NCBI GenBank assembly: GCA_050250665.1
Contig: JBFWOF010000004.1
Location: forward strand, 85,383-149,382
Direction: 5' to 3'
Source of the DNA: JADKFD01 sp050250665
Lineage (GTDB): Bacteria > Pseudomonadota > Gammaproteobacteria > Xanthomonadales > SZUA-5
DNA length: 64,000 nucleotides
The notes beneath the pieces are model-generated. The model did no database searches. It was not told the DNA's origin and worked only from the letters and a program-made list of their open reading frames with translations. A program made the position numbers and the translations under genes. Of the stretch, positions 1-8,594 are shown in pieces. Numbering within the stretch: the stretch's first letter is position 1; the number at the start of each line of letters is the position of its first letter.

Positions 1-1707
1 CGCGCGGTGGATGGTGGGTTTCACTGGCTGCGTGTCAGCGGCAAGGTGTTGAAGGATGAGGCGCTGGGCACACGGCACATGGTCGGCGCCACGCTGGATA
101 TCACTCAACAGATCCTGAGCGAGCAGAAACTCCGCGAAGCCCTGGAAATGGCTGAAAGGGCGTCGGCGGCGAAATCGACCTTTCTGGCCAGCGTCAGCCA
201 CGAACTGCGCACGCCGTTGAACGCGGTCATTGGTTACTCCAGTCTGCTGCAGAACCTGGAGCACGACGGCACCCGGGGCGCGCACGTACGGGCCATCCAT
301 CAAGGCGCCAACCAGCTGCTCGTGCTGATCAATGACGTCCTCGATTTTTCCCGTATCGAGGCGGGTGAGCTGCGCCTGGAGCAAGTTCCTTTCCGGCTCG
401 ACGAGTGCCTGGAATCGGCGCTGGAGATGGTGGCGGCTCAGGCCGAGGCCAAGGGCATCTGCCTGCTGATGACCGCGTCGGCGTGTGGCACACGGGAACT
501 GCTCGGCGACCCGACGCGTTGGCGGCAGATCGCCCTGAATCTGCTCAGCAATGCCTGCAAGTTCACCGACAAGGGCGTGGCGCGCATGGATCTCGACATG
601 AAGATCGTCGAGCAGGCAGCTGAAGTCCGCGTGCGGGTGGAAGATACCGGTATCGGCATGACGCCTTCGGTGATGCGGCAGCTGTTTCAACCGTTCCGCC
701 AGGGCGATGACTCGACGACCCGGCGCTTCGGAGGGACCGGTCTTGGCCTGTCGATCTGCAAGCGTCTGATCGACCTGATGGGAGGTCGCATACTGGTCAA
801 GAGCGCGCCTGCAGCGGGTAGCGTTTTCGAAATCAGGGCCTGCCTGCCGTTGGCGCCCGCCACGGAGACAACCGAGGATGCGATCGACCTCAAGGGTCAG
901 AACGTGGCGGTATCCGTGCGCTCATCACATCTGCGGGACGCCCTTAACCGGCAGCTGCAACGGTACGAGGCGGCGGTAGAGCTGGTCGAGCCTTCCCGCC
1001 TGAATGAGTTTCTGGGAAGCCAGGGCCAGACCTGCGCGGCGTTGATCACCGGAAGTGCCCTGCTGGGGACGATGCAGCCTGAGCGCTGGCCGCAGACAGC
1101 CGACGGCCGACCCACACCCGTCGTCGCTCTGGTGGCCGTCGAAGAGTCGCGAGAACCCTACGAGAACGCTGCGGGCGCCCGGATCGTTCCCGTCTCTCGG
1201 GCCCTGGGGCCCACCCGGCTGCGCAAGGCGCTGCGGGGCCTGCTGGCTGTACCCAAGCCTCTGCAGCCGTCCTTGGCGACAGGCATCACACGTCACTCCG
1301 GCGCTTCGCCCGGTTCACCGCCGGTGCTCGTGGTGGAGGACAACGAGTTGAATCAGTGGCTGACCATCCTCCAGCTGGAGGCACTGGGACTGCGCGCGAC
1401 CCTGGTCGAGAACGGTTCACTGGCCGTGGAGAAGTTCCAGTCTGAGTCTTTTCCAGTCGTGCTCATGGACATCGAAATGCCGCAGATGGATGGCATGGAG
1501 GCGGCCCGCCGGATTCGGGCGCTGACTCGCCCCGGACACATCAGGCCTTACATCATTGCGCTGACGGCGCACGTGATGGGCGAGAGCCGCGAGCGCTTCC
1601 TGGCGGCCGGCATGGATGATTTCGTCAGCAAGCCGGTCGTCCTCAGCGAGCTGAAACAGGCGCTGGACCGCGCGTCCGCAGCGGGCATGGGCGCGCGTAA
1701 TCCATGA
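1..1707 (+). CDS. Hybrid sensor histidine kinase, 5'-truncated by the window edge
   Basis: The frame is open from base 1, and the first visible residues (HWLRVSGKVL, then GATLDITQQ) look like the end of a PAS/PAC domain, so the true start lies outside the window; the GTG at 7 is not a real start. Visible order (residue 1 = first codon): PAC tail 1-35, HisKA dimerisation domain with phospho-acceptor His at about 67 (SVSHELRTPLNAV), HATPase with N box (LLSNACKF), G1 (DTGIGM) and G2 (FGGTGLGLSICKRL), a poorly conserved linker of about 150 residues that could be a decayed receiver, and a C-terminal receiver with phospho-acceptor Asp near 490 (LMDIEMPQMDG). It would autophosphorylate on His and pass phosphate to its own receiver, presumably onward to an HPt protein not seen here. 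The stop overlaps the next start as ATGA, so the two kinases are translationally coupled. Confidence 0.93.
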   Translation, partial: RAVDGGFHWLRVSGKVLKDEALGTRHMVGATLDITQQILSEQKLREALEMAERASAAKSTFLASVSHELRTPLNAVIGYSSLLQNLEHDGTRGAHVRAIHQGANQLLVLINDVLDFSRIEAGELRLEQVPFRLDECLESALEMVAAQAEAKGICLLMTASACGTRELLGDPTRWRQIALNLLSNACKFTDKGVARMDLDMKIVEQAAEVRVRVEDTGIGMTPSVMRQLFQPFRQGDDSTTRRFGGTGLGLSICKRLIDLMGGRILVKSAPAAGSVFEIRACLPLAPATETTEDAIDLKGQNVAVSVRSSHLRDALNRQLQRYEAAVELVEPSRLNEFLGSQGQTCAALITGSALLGTMQPERWPQTADGRPTPVVALVAVEESREPYENAAGARIVPVSRALGPTRLRKALRGLLAVPKPLQPSLATGITRHSGASPGSPPVLVVEDNELNQWLTILQLEALGLRATLVENGSLAVEKFQSESFPVVLMDIEMPQMDGMEAARRIRALTRPGHIRPYIIALTAHVMGESRERFLAAGMDDFVSKPVVLSELKQALDRASAAGMGARNP

Positions 1708-3605
1708 CCGGGACTGATGCCGGGCATGAACCCTTGCCTGCTGCCACGCATCCGCAGCAGGCATCGGCCATGGCCGAGTCCCCGGATCTGGATTCGCAGG
1801 TCTTCATCGAGCAGGTAGCCTCGGTCTACCGCCTGACACCCTTCACGCTGGCGGTGTCGGTTGCCGGGTCCACGCTCCTGCTCGTGGTGCTCTGGCAATC
1901 TGTTGCAACGGAGATGCTCATCTCCTGGTACCTGTTCCATCACCTGGTATACCTGGGCCGCTACGCATTGCTGCGGGCCTATCAACGGGCCGGCGACCCG
2001 GCAGCGCGAGTGCATACCTGGGCGCGGCGCTTTGTACTCGGCACATTCGGCGCCGGTGTGGTCTGGGCCATGCCCGTCTCCTTGCTGTTGCCCGACATCG
2101 GTGATTCGGCGCGCTTCTTCACGGCCATGTCGGCCATCGTCGTGACGGCCAGCGGCATGTTTTCCCTGGCGCCCTACTTCAAGGCCTATCTGCCGTTGGC
2201 CGCGCTGCCGCTGCTCTCGCTTGCGATCAGCATGACGGCGACGGGAATCCGCAGCGAATACCTGACGGGCGCCGGCATCCTGCTGTTTCTCTACATCGTT
2301 CTGGTCAATGCGCGTCGCTTCGAAAGGATGACCCGCGACTCGATCCGATTGCGACTGAGCTACGCCTGGCTGGCCGAGGATCGGGCTCGCGCGACGGAGG
2401 CCGCCGAACGTGCCAATCAGGCCAAGACCCAGTTTCTGGCCAACATGAGTCATGAGATCAGAACTCCGATGACCGGTGTTCTGGGCCTGACCCAGCTCTT
2501 GCTGGCGGGCGAACTTTCCCCGCTGCAGCGCGAGCGCGCGGAATCCCTGTTCAAGGCCGGCGAGAGCCTGTTGCGCCTGCTCAACGATGTGCTGGACCTC
2601 ACCCGGAACGAGGCGGGCCAACTCAGGCTGGAGCATATCGGCTTCGACCTGCACCAGTTGATCAACGATGTCGCACGCCTGTATGCGCATTCCGCACAAC
2701 AGCAGGGTTTGCGCCTGAGCTGCCGTATAGATCCGGATGTGCCCCGGCGGGTCAAGGGGGACCCCTTCCGACTCCGCCAGATCCTCTCCAATCTGGTCAG
2801 CAACGCCGTGAAGTTCACCGAACGCGGCTACATCGAGCTGCGTCTGCAGCAGCGCGATCCTGTCGAGGGCGAACGCCTGAGTCTGCGATTCCATGTTCAG
2901 GACACCGGCATCGGTATTCCACCTGACGCCGCGCCCCACCTCTTCACACCCTTTTCCCAGGCCGACGATTCCATGTCGCGACGCTTTGGTGGCACCGGGC
3001 TGGGGCTGGCCATCTGCCGGCAACTGCTGTCGAGCATGGGGGGCACGATCAACTTCGAGAGCAGCGACAACGGCAGCCACTTCGTGGTCGACCTGTCCCT
3101 CGAGCCGGCATCCGACCTGACCGAGGAACCCGGCGACAGCCTGCGTATGCTGGCCTACCGCCTGGTCGCAGGCGACCGCCGCCACACCATCCTTCTGGTC
3201 GACGACAATGACACCAATCAGCTCCTAGTGCGCTCCATGCTGGAGCTGATCGGGGACTTCGACGTCATGCTGGCCAGCGACGGTCGCGAGGCGATCGATC
3301 GCTTCCGGGAAGCAGATCTGGTGCTGATGGACTGTCAGATGCCGATCATGGACGGCTACTCAGCGGCACGACGCATCCGCGAACTGGAGCGGCTGGAAGA
3401 GCGCGGAATGGTGCCGATCGTGGCCCTGACCGCGCATTCCCTGGAGGGCGAACGCCAACGCTGCATCAAGGCCGGCATGTCCGATTTCCTGAGCAAGCCT
3501 GTGCTGATACGGCAACTGGCGGCGAAACTGGAAGCCCAGCTGCCGGCGCTGTACCGAGCACCCAGGACCCGGGGCGGGGATCAGCCGCCTGTCGATGACG
3601 ACTGA
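1704..3605 (+). CDS. Membrane hybrid sensor histidine kinase
   Basis: A 633-residue protein. Residues about 48-205 contain five to six hydrophobic segments, forming a multi-pass membrane sensor without a clear periplasmic domain. A short coiled linker (EDRARATEAAERANQAK) leads to HisKA with His250 (ANMSHEIRTP), then HATPase with N box NLVSNAVKF, G1 DTGIGIP and G2 FGGTGLGLAICRQL, then one receiver with phospho-acceptor Asp543 (LMDCQMPIMDG) and conserved Lys in FLSKPV. The signal sensed is unknown; membrane-integral sensing (quinones, membrane state) is only an inference. The start overlaps the preceding kinase stop by four bases, so the pair is probably one operon. Its last 25 bases overlap the 3' end of the convergent kinase on the other strand. 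No DNA-binding response regulator or HPt protein is adjacent. Confidence 0.92.
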   Translation: MTGTDAGHEPLPAATHPQQASAMAESPDLDSQVFIEQVASVYRLTPFTLAVSVAGSTLLLVVLWQSVATEMLISWYLFHHLVYLGRYALLRAYQRAGDPAARVHTWARRFVLGTFGAGVVWAMPVSLLLPDIGDSARFFTAMSAIVVTASGMFSLAPYFKAYLPLAALPLLSLAISMTATGIRSEYLTGAGILLFLYIVLVNARRFERMTRDSIRLRLSYAWLAEDRARATEAAERANQAKTQFLANMSHEIRTPMTGVLGLTQLLLAGELSPLQRERAESLFKAGESLLRLLNDVLDLTRNEAGQLRLEHIGFDLHQLINDVARLYAHSAQQQGLRLSCRIDPDVPRRVKGDPFRLRQILSNLVSNAVKFTERGYIELRLQQRDPVEGERLSLRFHVQDTGIGIPPDAAPHLFTPFSQADDSMSRRFGGTGLGLAICRQLLSSMGGTINFESSDNGSHFVVDLSLEPASDLTEEPGDSLRMLAYRLVAGDRRHTILLVDDNDTNQLLVRSMLELIGDFDVMLASDGREAIDRFREADLVLMDCQMPIMDGYSAARRIRELERLEERGMVPIVALTAHSLEGERQRCIKAGMSDFLSKPVLIRQLAAKLEAQLPALYRAPRTRGGDQPPVDDD

Positions 3606-5350
3606 GGCAACAGGACCGTGATCAGCTTCCCGAGCTCGCGCAGTCGGAAGGGTTTGGCCAGGTACGCATCGAAGCCGCGCTTCAGGAAGCGTTCGCGTGC
3701 ATCGGCCCCGGCGTGGGCCGTGATGGCAATGATCGGCACCGGGTGCTTTTCGTGCTCCCGTTCGAATTCACGCAAGCGGTCGAGCAGCATGTAGCCGTCC
3801 ACCAATGGCATCTCGATGTCGGTGATCACCAGATCGAAGTCCTCCTGAGTGGCCCGATCCAGTGCCGCTCCGCCGTCGCAGACCGCCACACAGGGGTGTC
3901 CGAGCGCGGTCAGGGTTGCCTCGATCAGATCGCGGCCGACCGGGTCGTCATCGCAGACCAGGATGCGCAACGGTGCCCCTGCGACGCGAGTTGCGACCGG
4001 GGCACCCTCGGAACGCCCGAGCTCCGGGGTTGCGCCCTGCGAGGACTCCGCTTCAGCGCTGGGCAAAGGCAGTTGCACCTCCACCACAGTCCCGTGGGGT
4101 AGCTGCCGCGACCAGCGAATCTCACCACCCAACTGCCGTAGCCACTGGGTCACCAGTGCCAGCCCCAGTCCAGCGCCCTGGTGGTTGCGATTGGCGGCCG
4201 TGTTCTCGATCACGAAGGCCTTCCCGATCTGCTTGAGCACGGCGTCCGTGATGCCAGGCCCGGTGTCACCCACGCGCAGAAGCAGGCTGTCGGGGTCATC
4301 GACTACCGGTTCCAGATGGATCGTCACGCTCCCTCCGGGCGTGAACTTGAGGGCATTGGTTACCAGGTGAAACACGATCTGGCGCAAGCCTTCTTCGCAG
4401 CCCTTGCGCCAGGGCATCAGTTGCGGCGAAGTCTCGAACTGGAGGTCCAGACCCTTCTCTTCGGCCATGCCGGCCAGGGTCAGAACGGTGTCCTCAATGG
4501 CGTCGCAGACGTTGAATCGATGCGCCTGCTCTGCCGCCAGCCTGGCGCTGCCGCTGCTGACGTCGATCAGGTCATTCACCAGCGACAACAGGCGTTGTCC
4601 GGACTTGCGCACCGCCGACAGGCGCTCACGCTGGCGCGCATCAGCGGCATCGTCCAGCAGTTGTTCGGTGGCGCCAAGCAGGCCATGCAGCGGCGTGCGC
4701 AACTCGTGGCTCATGTGGGCGATGAAGCGGTCCTTGGCCGAGTTGGCGGACTCGAGATCGCTTGTCAGCCGCATCAGCAGCGCGGTTCTGCGCTCGATCT
4801 CGCGGCGGAACGCAAAAGCGATGCCGAACAGGATCAATGCGAAAACCATGCGCGCCATCAGCATTTCCAGCGGACGTTCTCCCGCCGCACCCTCGACATG
4901 GAACCCATCTTCAATGAACGGAACGGCCAGCATCAGGAGCATGACTACGGCGGTCCAGACGTAAGCTTCGCGCCTTCGACTCATCAATGCCATGGCGAAG
5001 CCGATCAGGCTCAGCCACCAGACCGTGGAGGGCATGCCGTAGGCCACCGGCAGCACCAGCACCAGCGTTGCCACGACGGCGGTCGCGTGGACCGCGACCC
5101 GGCTGCGCCGCCGCGGGGCGCGCCGATACCACAGGAACAGGACCAGCATCGCGACCATACCCAGGGCATTGAACAGCCAGGGCGTTGCCAGACCGGTGCT
5201 GATCGCAGTGAAATAGCGGGCAATCGCAAACACCAGACAGGCAAGCCCTACGGCAACCATGCCAATGCCCAGAAAACGGCCACGCAGTTGCTCCGACCAC
5301 TCGCGGTGATCGTCGATGGGCGAGCGATCAAGCGGATCCGGATTGCTCAC
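3581..5350 (-). CDS. Membrane hybrid sensor histidine kinase, convergent
   Basis: A 589-residue protein starting at a GTG codon, chosen because the reading frame and the first membrane segment begin shortly after; no upstream ATG fits. About five to six hydrophobic segments lie between residues 27 and 182. HisKA carries His215 (HMSHELRTPLHG), HATPase has N box HLVTNALKF, G1 GDTGPGI and a slightly divergent G2 (HQGAGLGLALVTQ), and the C-terminal receiver has Asp511 (VITDIEMPLVDG) and the conserved Lys in YLAKPF. The organisation matches the neighbouring kinase at 1704-3605, but the sequences differ enough that they are not a recent duplication. The two genes converge with a 25-base overlap of their coding ends. 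With the truncated kinase, this makes three hybrid kinases in 5.4 kb, all lacking an obvious output regulator nearby. Confidence 0.92.
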   Translation of the reverse strand: MSNPDPLDRSPIDDHREWSEQLRGRFLGIGMVAVGLACLVFAIARYFTAISTGLATPWLFNALGMVAMLVLFLWYRRAPRRRSRVAVHATAVVATLVLVLPVAYGMPSTVWWLSLIGFAMALMSRRREAYVWTAVVMLLMLAVPFIEDGFHVEGAAGERPLEMLMARMVFALILFGIAFAFRREIERRTALLMRLTSDLESANSAKDRFIAHMSHELRTPLHGLLGATEQLLDDAADARQRERLSAVRKSGQRLLSLVNDLIDVSSGSARLAAEQAHRFNVCDAIEDTVLTLAGMAEEKGLDLQFETSPQLMPWRKGCEEGLRQIVFHLVTNALKFTPGGSVTIHLEPVVDDPDSLLLRVGDTGPGITDAVLKQIGKAFVIENTAANRNHQGAGLGLALVTQWLRQLGGEIRWSRQLPHGTVVEVQLPLPSAEAESSQGATPELGRSEGAPVATRVAGAPLRILVCDDDPVGRDLIEATLTALGHPCVAVCDGGAALDRATQEDFDLVITDIEMPLVDGYMLLDRLREFEREHEKHPVPIIAITAHAGADARERFLKRGFDAYLAKPFRLRELGKLITVLLPQSSSTGG

Positions 5351-5708
5351 GGCCCGCCACTGGCGCGCACCATGCCCGCGGCGCTCTCCATGAACCGAAG
5401 ATGCTCAATCACCGGCTTTCCCAAAGGACAGATCAGGTCGTTCCACGGTCAATCGCGGCCCATCTTTCCACGAAGCGACCGCAGATGGTAGCGGAGCGGC
5501 GATCGCCGTCCTTCGAGGCTGCCGTCGTCTTCACACAAATGTGCGCTTCGGGGGCACTACGCGGTCATCGCCGAACAGGGGCGCCCAGGCAGTTCCAGGC
5601 ATGTCGGGACGCCCCTGGCGATGCGCGGCACACACCACCGACGGCGATCAGACGGCGAGGCCAGACGCGGCTGACCCCGGCTCGCCCGGGGCGCCTCGGG
5701 TCATTGGG
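5351..5708. other. Intergenic region, 358 bp, no gene supported
   Basis: This stretch lies upstream of the GTG-started hybrid kinase and downstream of the TPR lipoprotein gene, both on the minus strand. Short open frames in it are of low complexity and have no recognisable domain or ribosome binding site. It should contain the promoter of the hybrid kinase, but I see no convincing -35/-10 pair. TCATTGGG is directly repeated at 5701-5716 at the very end of the lipoprotein gene. Confidence 0.5.
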
Positions 5709-6938
5709 TCATTGGGTCGAGCACCGATCCTGCAGGCGCGTGAGACCGGCCAGCTCGGGGGGCTGCAGCCCGCTGCCTTGAATGCGTACAAGCGCCGCGC
5801 AAGCCTGCCGAGGCTGTTTGGACTGCTCCGCTGCCTGCGCGTACAGGATGAGGCTGCCCAGATCGGACCTGAGCTGCAGATTCTCCTGTGCCAATAGCCA
5901 GGCGCGGTCGACATCGCCGATATCGAGGAAGAATTGCGCCGCGTGCTGCGCGTAGGCGGCGCGATGCCGCTGCAACAGGTCTTGGTAACCGCGACTGGCG
6001 AGTTCACGTTCGGCCTGGGCACGGTCCGGGTGGCCGGAAGCTTCCTCGACCCGTGCCAGCGCCGCCCGATACTCGGGATTGTCGGTCTGCTCGATCACGG
6101 CGACATAGAGCTGACGCGCTCGATCATGGTGACCGAGCAGGAACTCGCATTCGGCCAGATGTTCGGTGGCCAGCGCGTAATGCGGCAGGCGCGCATGGGC
6201 GGCGGCAAAGAATTCGCGCGCCGGGGTGATCTGGTCGTGCCGAAGCAGGGCGATCCCCTGCTGCACATAGAGCCAGGCCAGCGGCAAGGGATCGACATCC
6301 TGATGCAGGTCCTGGGCGGCGCGATACCACTGGCTGGCGCCCGCCGGATCACCCTGAAGCAGGCGCAGATCGGCGCGGTGGGCCAACTCGTAGAAGTCTG
6401 CGACCGGCTCGGCCGAGCGGGCGAAATCATCGGCCAGCTGCTGATATCGGCCCTGGGCCATCAGCAAATCACGCCGGGTGGTAGCCAGGCGTGCTGCATC
6501 GGCGCCGACCACAGCAGCTCGCTCCAGCGCTGCCATGGCCTCGTCGAAGCGGTGAAAGGTGGACAGTGCCGAGGCCAGGATCAATTGGGCATCTGCAAGG
6601 TCGGGATCCAGCTGGCTGGCGCTCGTGGCCAGTTCCAGACCGCGCTCACCATCGGCGAGCTGGCCCAGCACCCGAAAACGCAGCAGCAGCGCTGCCGCCA
6701 GCTGCGCTTGCACGGCGGCGGAGGGCGCGCTGGCCAGCTGCTGGTCGAGGACTTCGATGCGCGCCTGCAGATTGCCGAGGTAAATGTCTTCGCTGGTGGT
6801 TGCGCGCTGTTGCGCAGACAGTGGGTAGCCGCCGGAGGTCGGTCCCGAGTTGGTTTCGATGGCCTGGTCTGGCGTGGGCGCATGCGCACAGGCGCCCAGC
6901 GCCGCCACCAGCGCCAGGGCGAGGTAGATGCGGTTCAT
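5709..6938 (-). CDS. TPR-repeat outer-membrane or periplasmic lipoprotein
   Basis: A 409-residue protein. The start at 6938 is preferred over an in-frame start further upstream because it places a lipoprotein signal directly at the N-terminus: MNRIYLALALVAALGAC, with the lipobox LGAC and lipidated Cys at position 17. The rest is helical, with degenerate tetratricopeptide-like repeats (residues about 90-390, for example QWYRAAQDLHQD and ATEHLAECEFLLGHHDRA). TPR proteins act as protein-interaction scaffolds; no enzymatic motif is visible. The gene follows the DUF4331 gene by 78 bases on the same strand, so the two are probably cotranscribed and the products may work together at the cell envelope. 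Specific function unknown. Confidence 0.8.
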   Translation of the reverse strand: MNRIYLALALVAALGACAHAPTPDQAIETNSGPTSGGYPLSAQQRATTSEDIYLGNLQARIEVLDQQLASAPSAAVQAQLAAALLLRFRVLGQLADGERGLELATSASQLDPDLADAQLILASALSTFHRFDEAMAALERAAVVGADAARLATTRRDLLMAQGRYQQLADDFARSAEPVADFYELAHRADLRLLQGDPAGASQWYRAAQDLHQDVDPLPLAWLYVQQGIALLRHDQITPAREFFAAAHARLPHYALATEHLAECEFLLGHHDRARQLYVAVIEQTDNPEYRAALARVEEASGHPDRAQAERELASRGYQDLLQRHRAAYAQHAAQFFLDIGDVDRAWLLAQENLQLRSDLGSLILYAQAAEQSKQPRQACAALVRIQGSGLQPPELAGLTRLQDRCSTQ

Positions 6939-7016
6939 GGGGTTTCTTGGATCCGAGTCAGGATGAGTCGATGTCGTCAGCGGTGCCACACGGGTGGCAC
7001 CGCTGACGGATGGGGA

Positions 7017-8450
7017 TTACAGCGGTCGCCCGAGGAAGGGGAAGTCGCTGAGGAAGACGCTGTCGTTGGCGACATTGTCGCTGACGCCCGGGCCGACGAT
7101 GGCGCCCAGCGAGTCGTCGATGATGTCGCGGGCCAGGGTGCGGCCACCGCAGTCTGCCAGCCCCAGTTCAACGGCGAGATAGGCATTGCAGTTGGCCTTG
7201 GAGGTGTCGATCAGCAGGCGGTCATCGACCAGCACGCTGGCCAGCGTGGCCGCCGGCAGCAGCGCATTGTCGGGGACCCCATCAAGGGTGTCCAGCGCCG
7301 CCAGATTGTTCTGGATCTCGCTCTCGAACTGGGCCGCCCAGGTGCTCGGATCCGGCGCGCGATTGTAGGCATCCTTGAGCGCCGTTCCGGTACCGGGCAG
7401 GACATTGATCAACACCGTGTTGATGCCCGGCCGACCCATACGATCGATCTGGCCGGCACTGTAGAAGGTGCACGGCTGATCCTTGATCTGGGTCAGGCGG
7501 GACAGTGCTATCTGGCCCTGGCGCGCCCCGAACTCGGCATCGCCGCTGACATAGGTCAGTGCCGCCGAGTTGCAGTCGTTGGCGCGGAAGATGATCTCGC
7601 CGAAGGGCTTGGTCTGGACCTGGGTCGAACTGAAATTGGGCGGGAACAGGCCGCCGCTGGTGAACACCGCATTGGGGATGGTCGCGGTGTCGCCGGCAAT
7701 GGTGCCCTCACCGACGATCCAACGCTGCTGGCCGAAATCGTTGTAGACATACCAGGCAAAAGCGACCCGATCCGGACCGCCCGGTGTGGCCGGCGCCAGC
7801 ACCTCGATGTGGGCACCGAAGCCGGGCTTGGCAGCGTCGTACCAGAGACCGGTGAAACCTGGGCTGATGCCAGTCTCACCGACCCGTTGAGTGGCTCCCC
7901 AGACCTTCAGCACCGGATTGGCACCACCGTTGTCGAGGCGTGAGCGATCCACCGCCAGCACCAGCGCCAGAGTGTTGCCGGTAAAGGAATTGACACCCGG
8001 ATTGGTGAAGGCCGGAGCCAGTGTCGCCCGGGTGCGGTTGAAAGCCGGGCCATCAAAGAAGAAGGGATCATCACGCAGCCCGGCCCACACCCGCATGCCG
8101 CTGCCGTTGACAATACGCTCGATGCCGCCGCTCGCCGCCAGACCATTCGGGCCGGTGCAGGACACCCGATTGCTCTGATCGGTGAAACGGCAGCTGATCA
8201 GCATCTGCACAGCGCCGTTGTCGATGTTGAAGCGGTACTCGACGGCATCGGAGAACCGCGAGTTGTAGTTGGCGAAAGGAACCACGGTATTGACCAGAAT
8301 GACCTCGTTGGGGTCGTTCGGGTTCATGAAGGCGTAGATGTCATTGATGTCCGCGCTGGGGTCGGCAGTCGCCAACGGCGCATCGCGATGGTCGGCAGCC
8401 GAAACGGCGCCGGCGAACAGGAACAGGGTCAGCGGTAACAGGACACGCAT
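7017..8450 (-). CDS. Secreted DUF4331 protein with an internal inserted module
   Basis: A 477-residue protein with a Sec signal peptide (MRVLLPLTLFLFAGAVSAAD, cleavage near 19). The mature start HRDAPL and the motifs DINDIYAF, then DRMGRPGINTVLI and the C-terminal ARDIID segment are the hallmarks of the DUF4331 family, whose function is unknown. Residues about 191-327 do not belong to that family. They form a separate module beginning near GFTGLWYDAAKPGFG and containing FAWYVYNDFGQQRWIVGEG, a pattern I associate from memory with a C-terminal module of many secreted proteins in this order. DUF4331 sequence resumes immediately afterwards (FYSAGQIDRMG). Two Cys pairs suggest disulfides. The TPR lipoprotein gene follows directly. 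Confidence 0.85.
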   Translation of the reverse strand: MRVLLPLTLFLFAGAVSAADHRDAPLATADPSADINDIYAFMNPNDPNEVILVNTVVPFANYNSRFSDAVEYRFNIDNGAVQMLISCRFTDQSNRVSCTGPNGLAASGGIERIVNGSGMRVWAGLRDDPFFFDGPAFNRTRATLAPAFTNPGVNSFTGNTLALVLAVDRSRLDNGGANPVLKVWGATQRVGETGISPGFTGLWYDAAKPGFGAHIEVLAPATPGGPDRVAFAWYVYNDFGQQRWIVGEGTIAGDTATIPNAVFTSGGLFPPNFSSTQVQTKPFGEIIFRANDCNSAALTYVSGDAEFGARQGQIALSRLTQIKDQPCTFYSAGQIDRMGRPGINTVLINVLPGTGTALKDAYNRAPDPSTWAAQFESEIQNNLAALDTLDGVPDNALLPAATLASVLVDDRLLIDTSKANCNAYLAVELGLADCGGRTLARDIIDDSLGAIVGPGVSDNVANDSVFLSDFPFLGRPL

Positions 8451-8594
8451 ATCGGTTTACTCCAGGCACCAAAGTGAATGTTGAATGCACCTCTGCGCAT
8501 TCAATTCCCCCTACGCTTAGAGTGTCACCAATGGATGCAGCTTATTGAACAATTGCCGCAGAATCCGACAAGCGGCGCTCCAGCCGGTGCAGCC

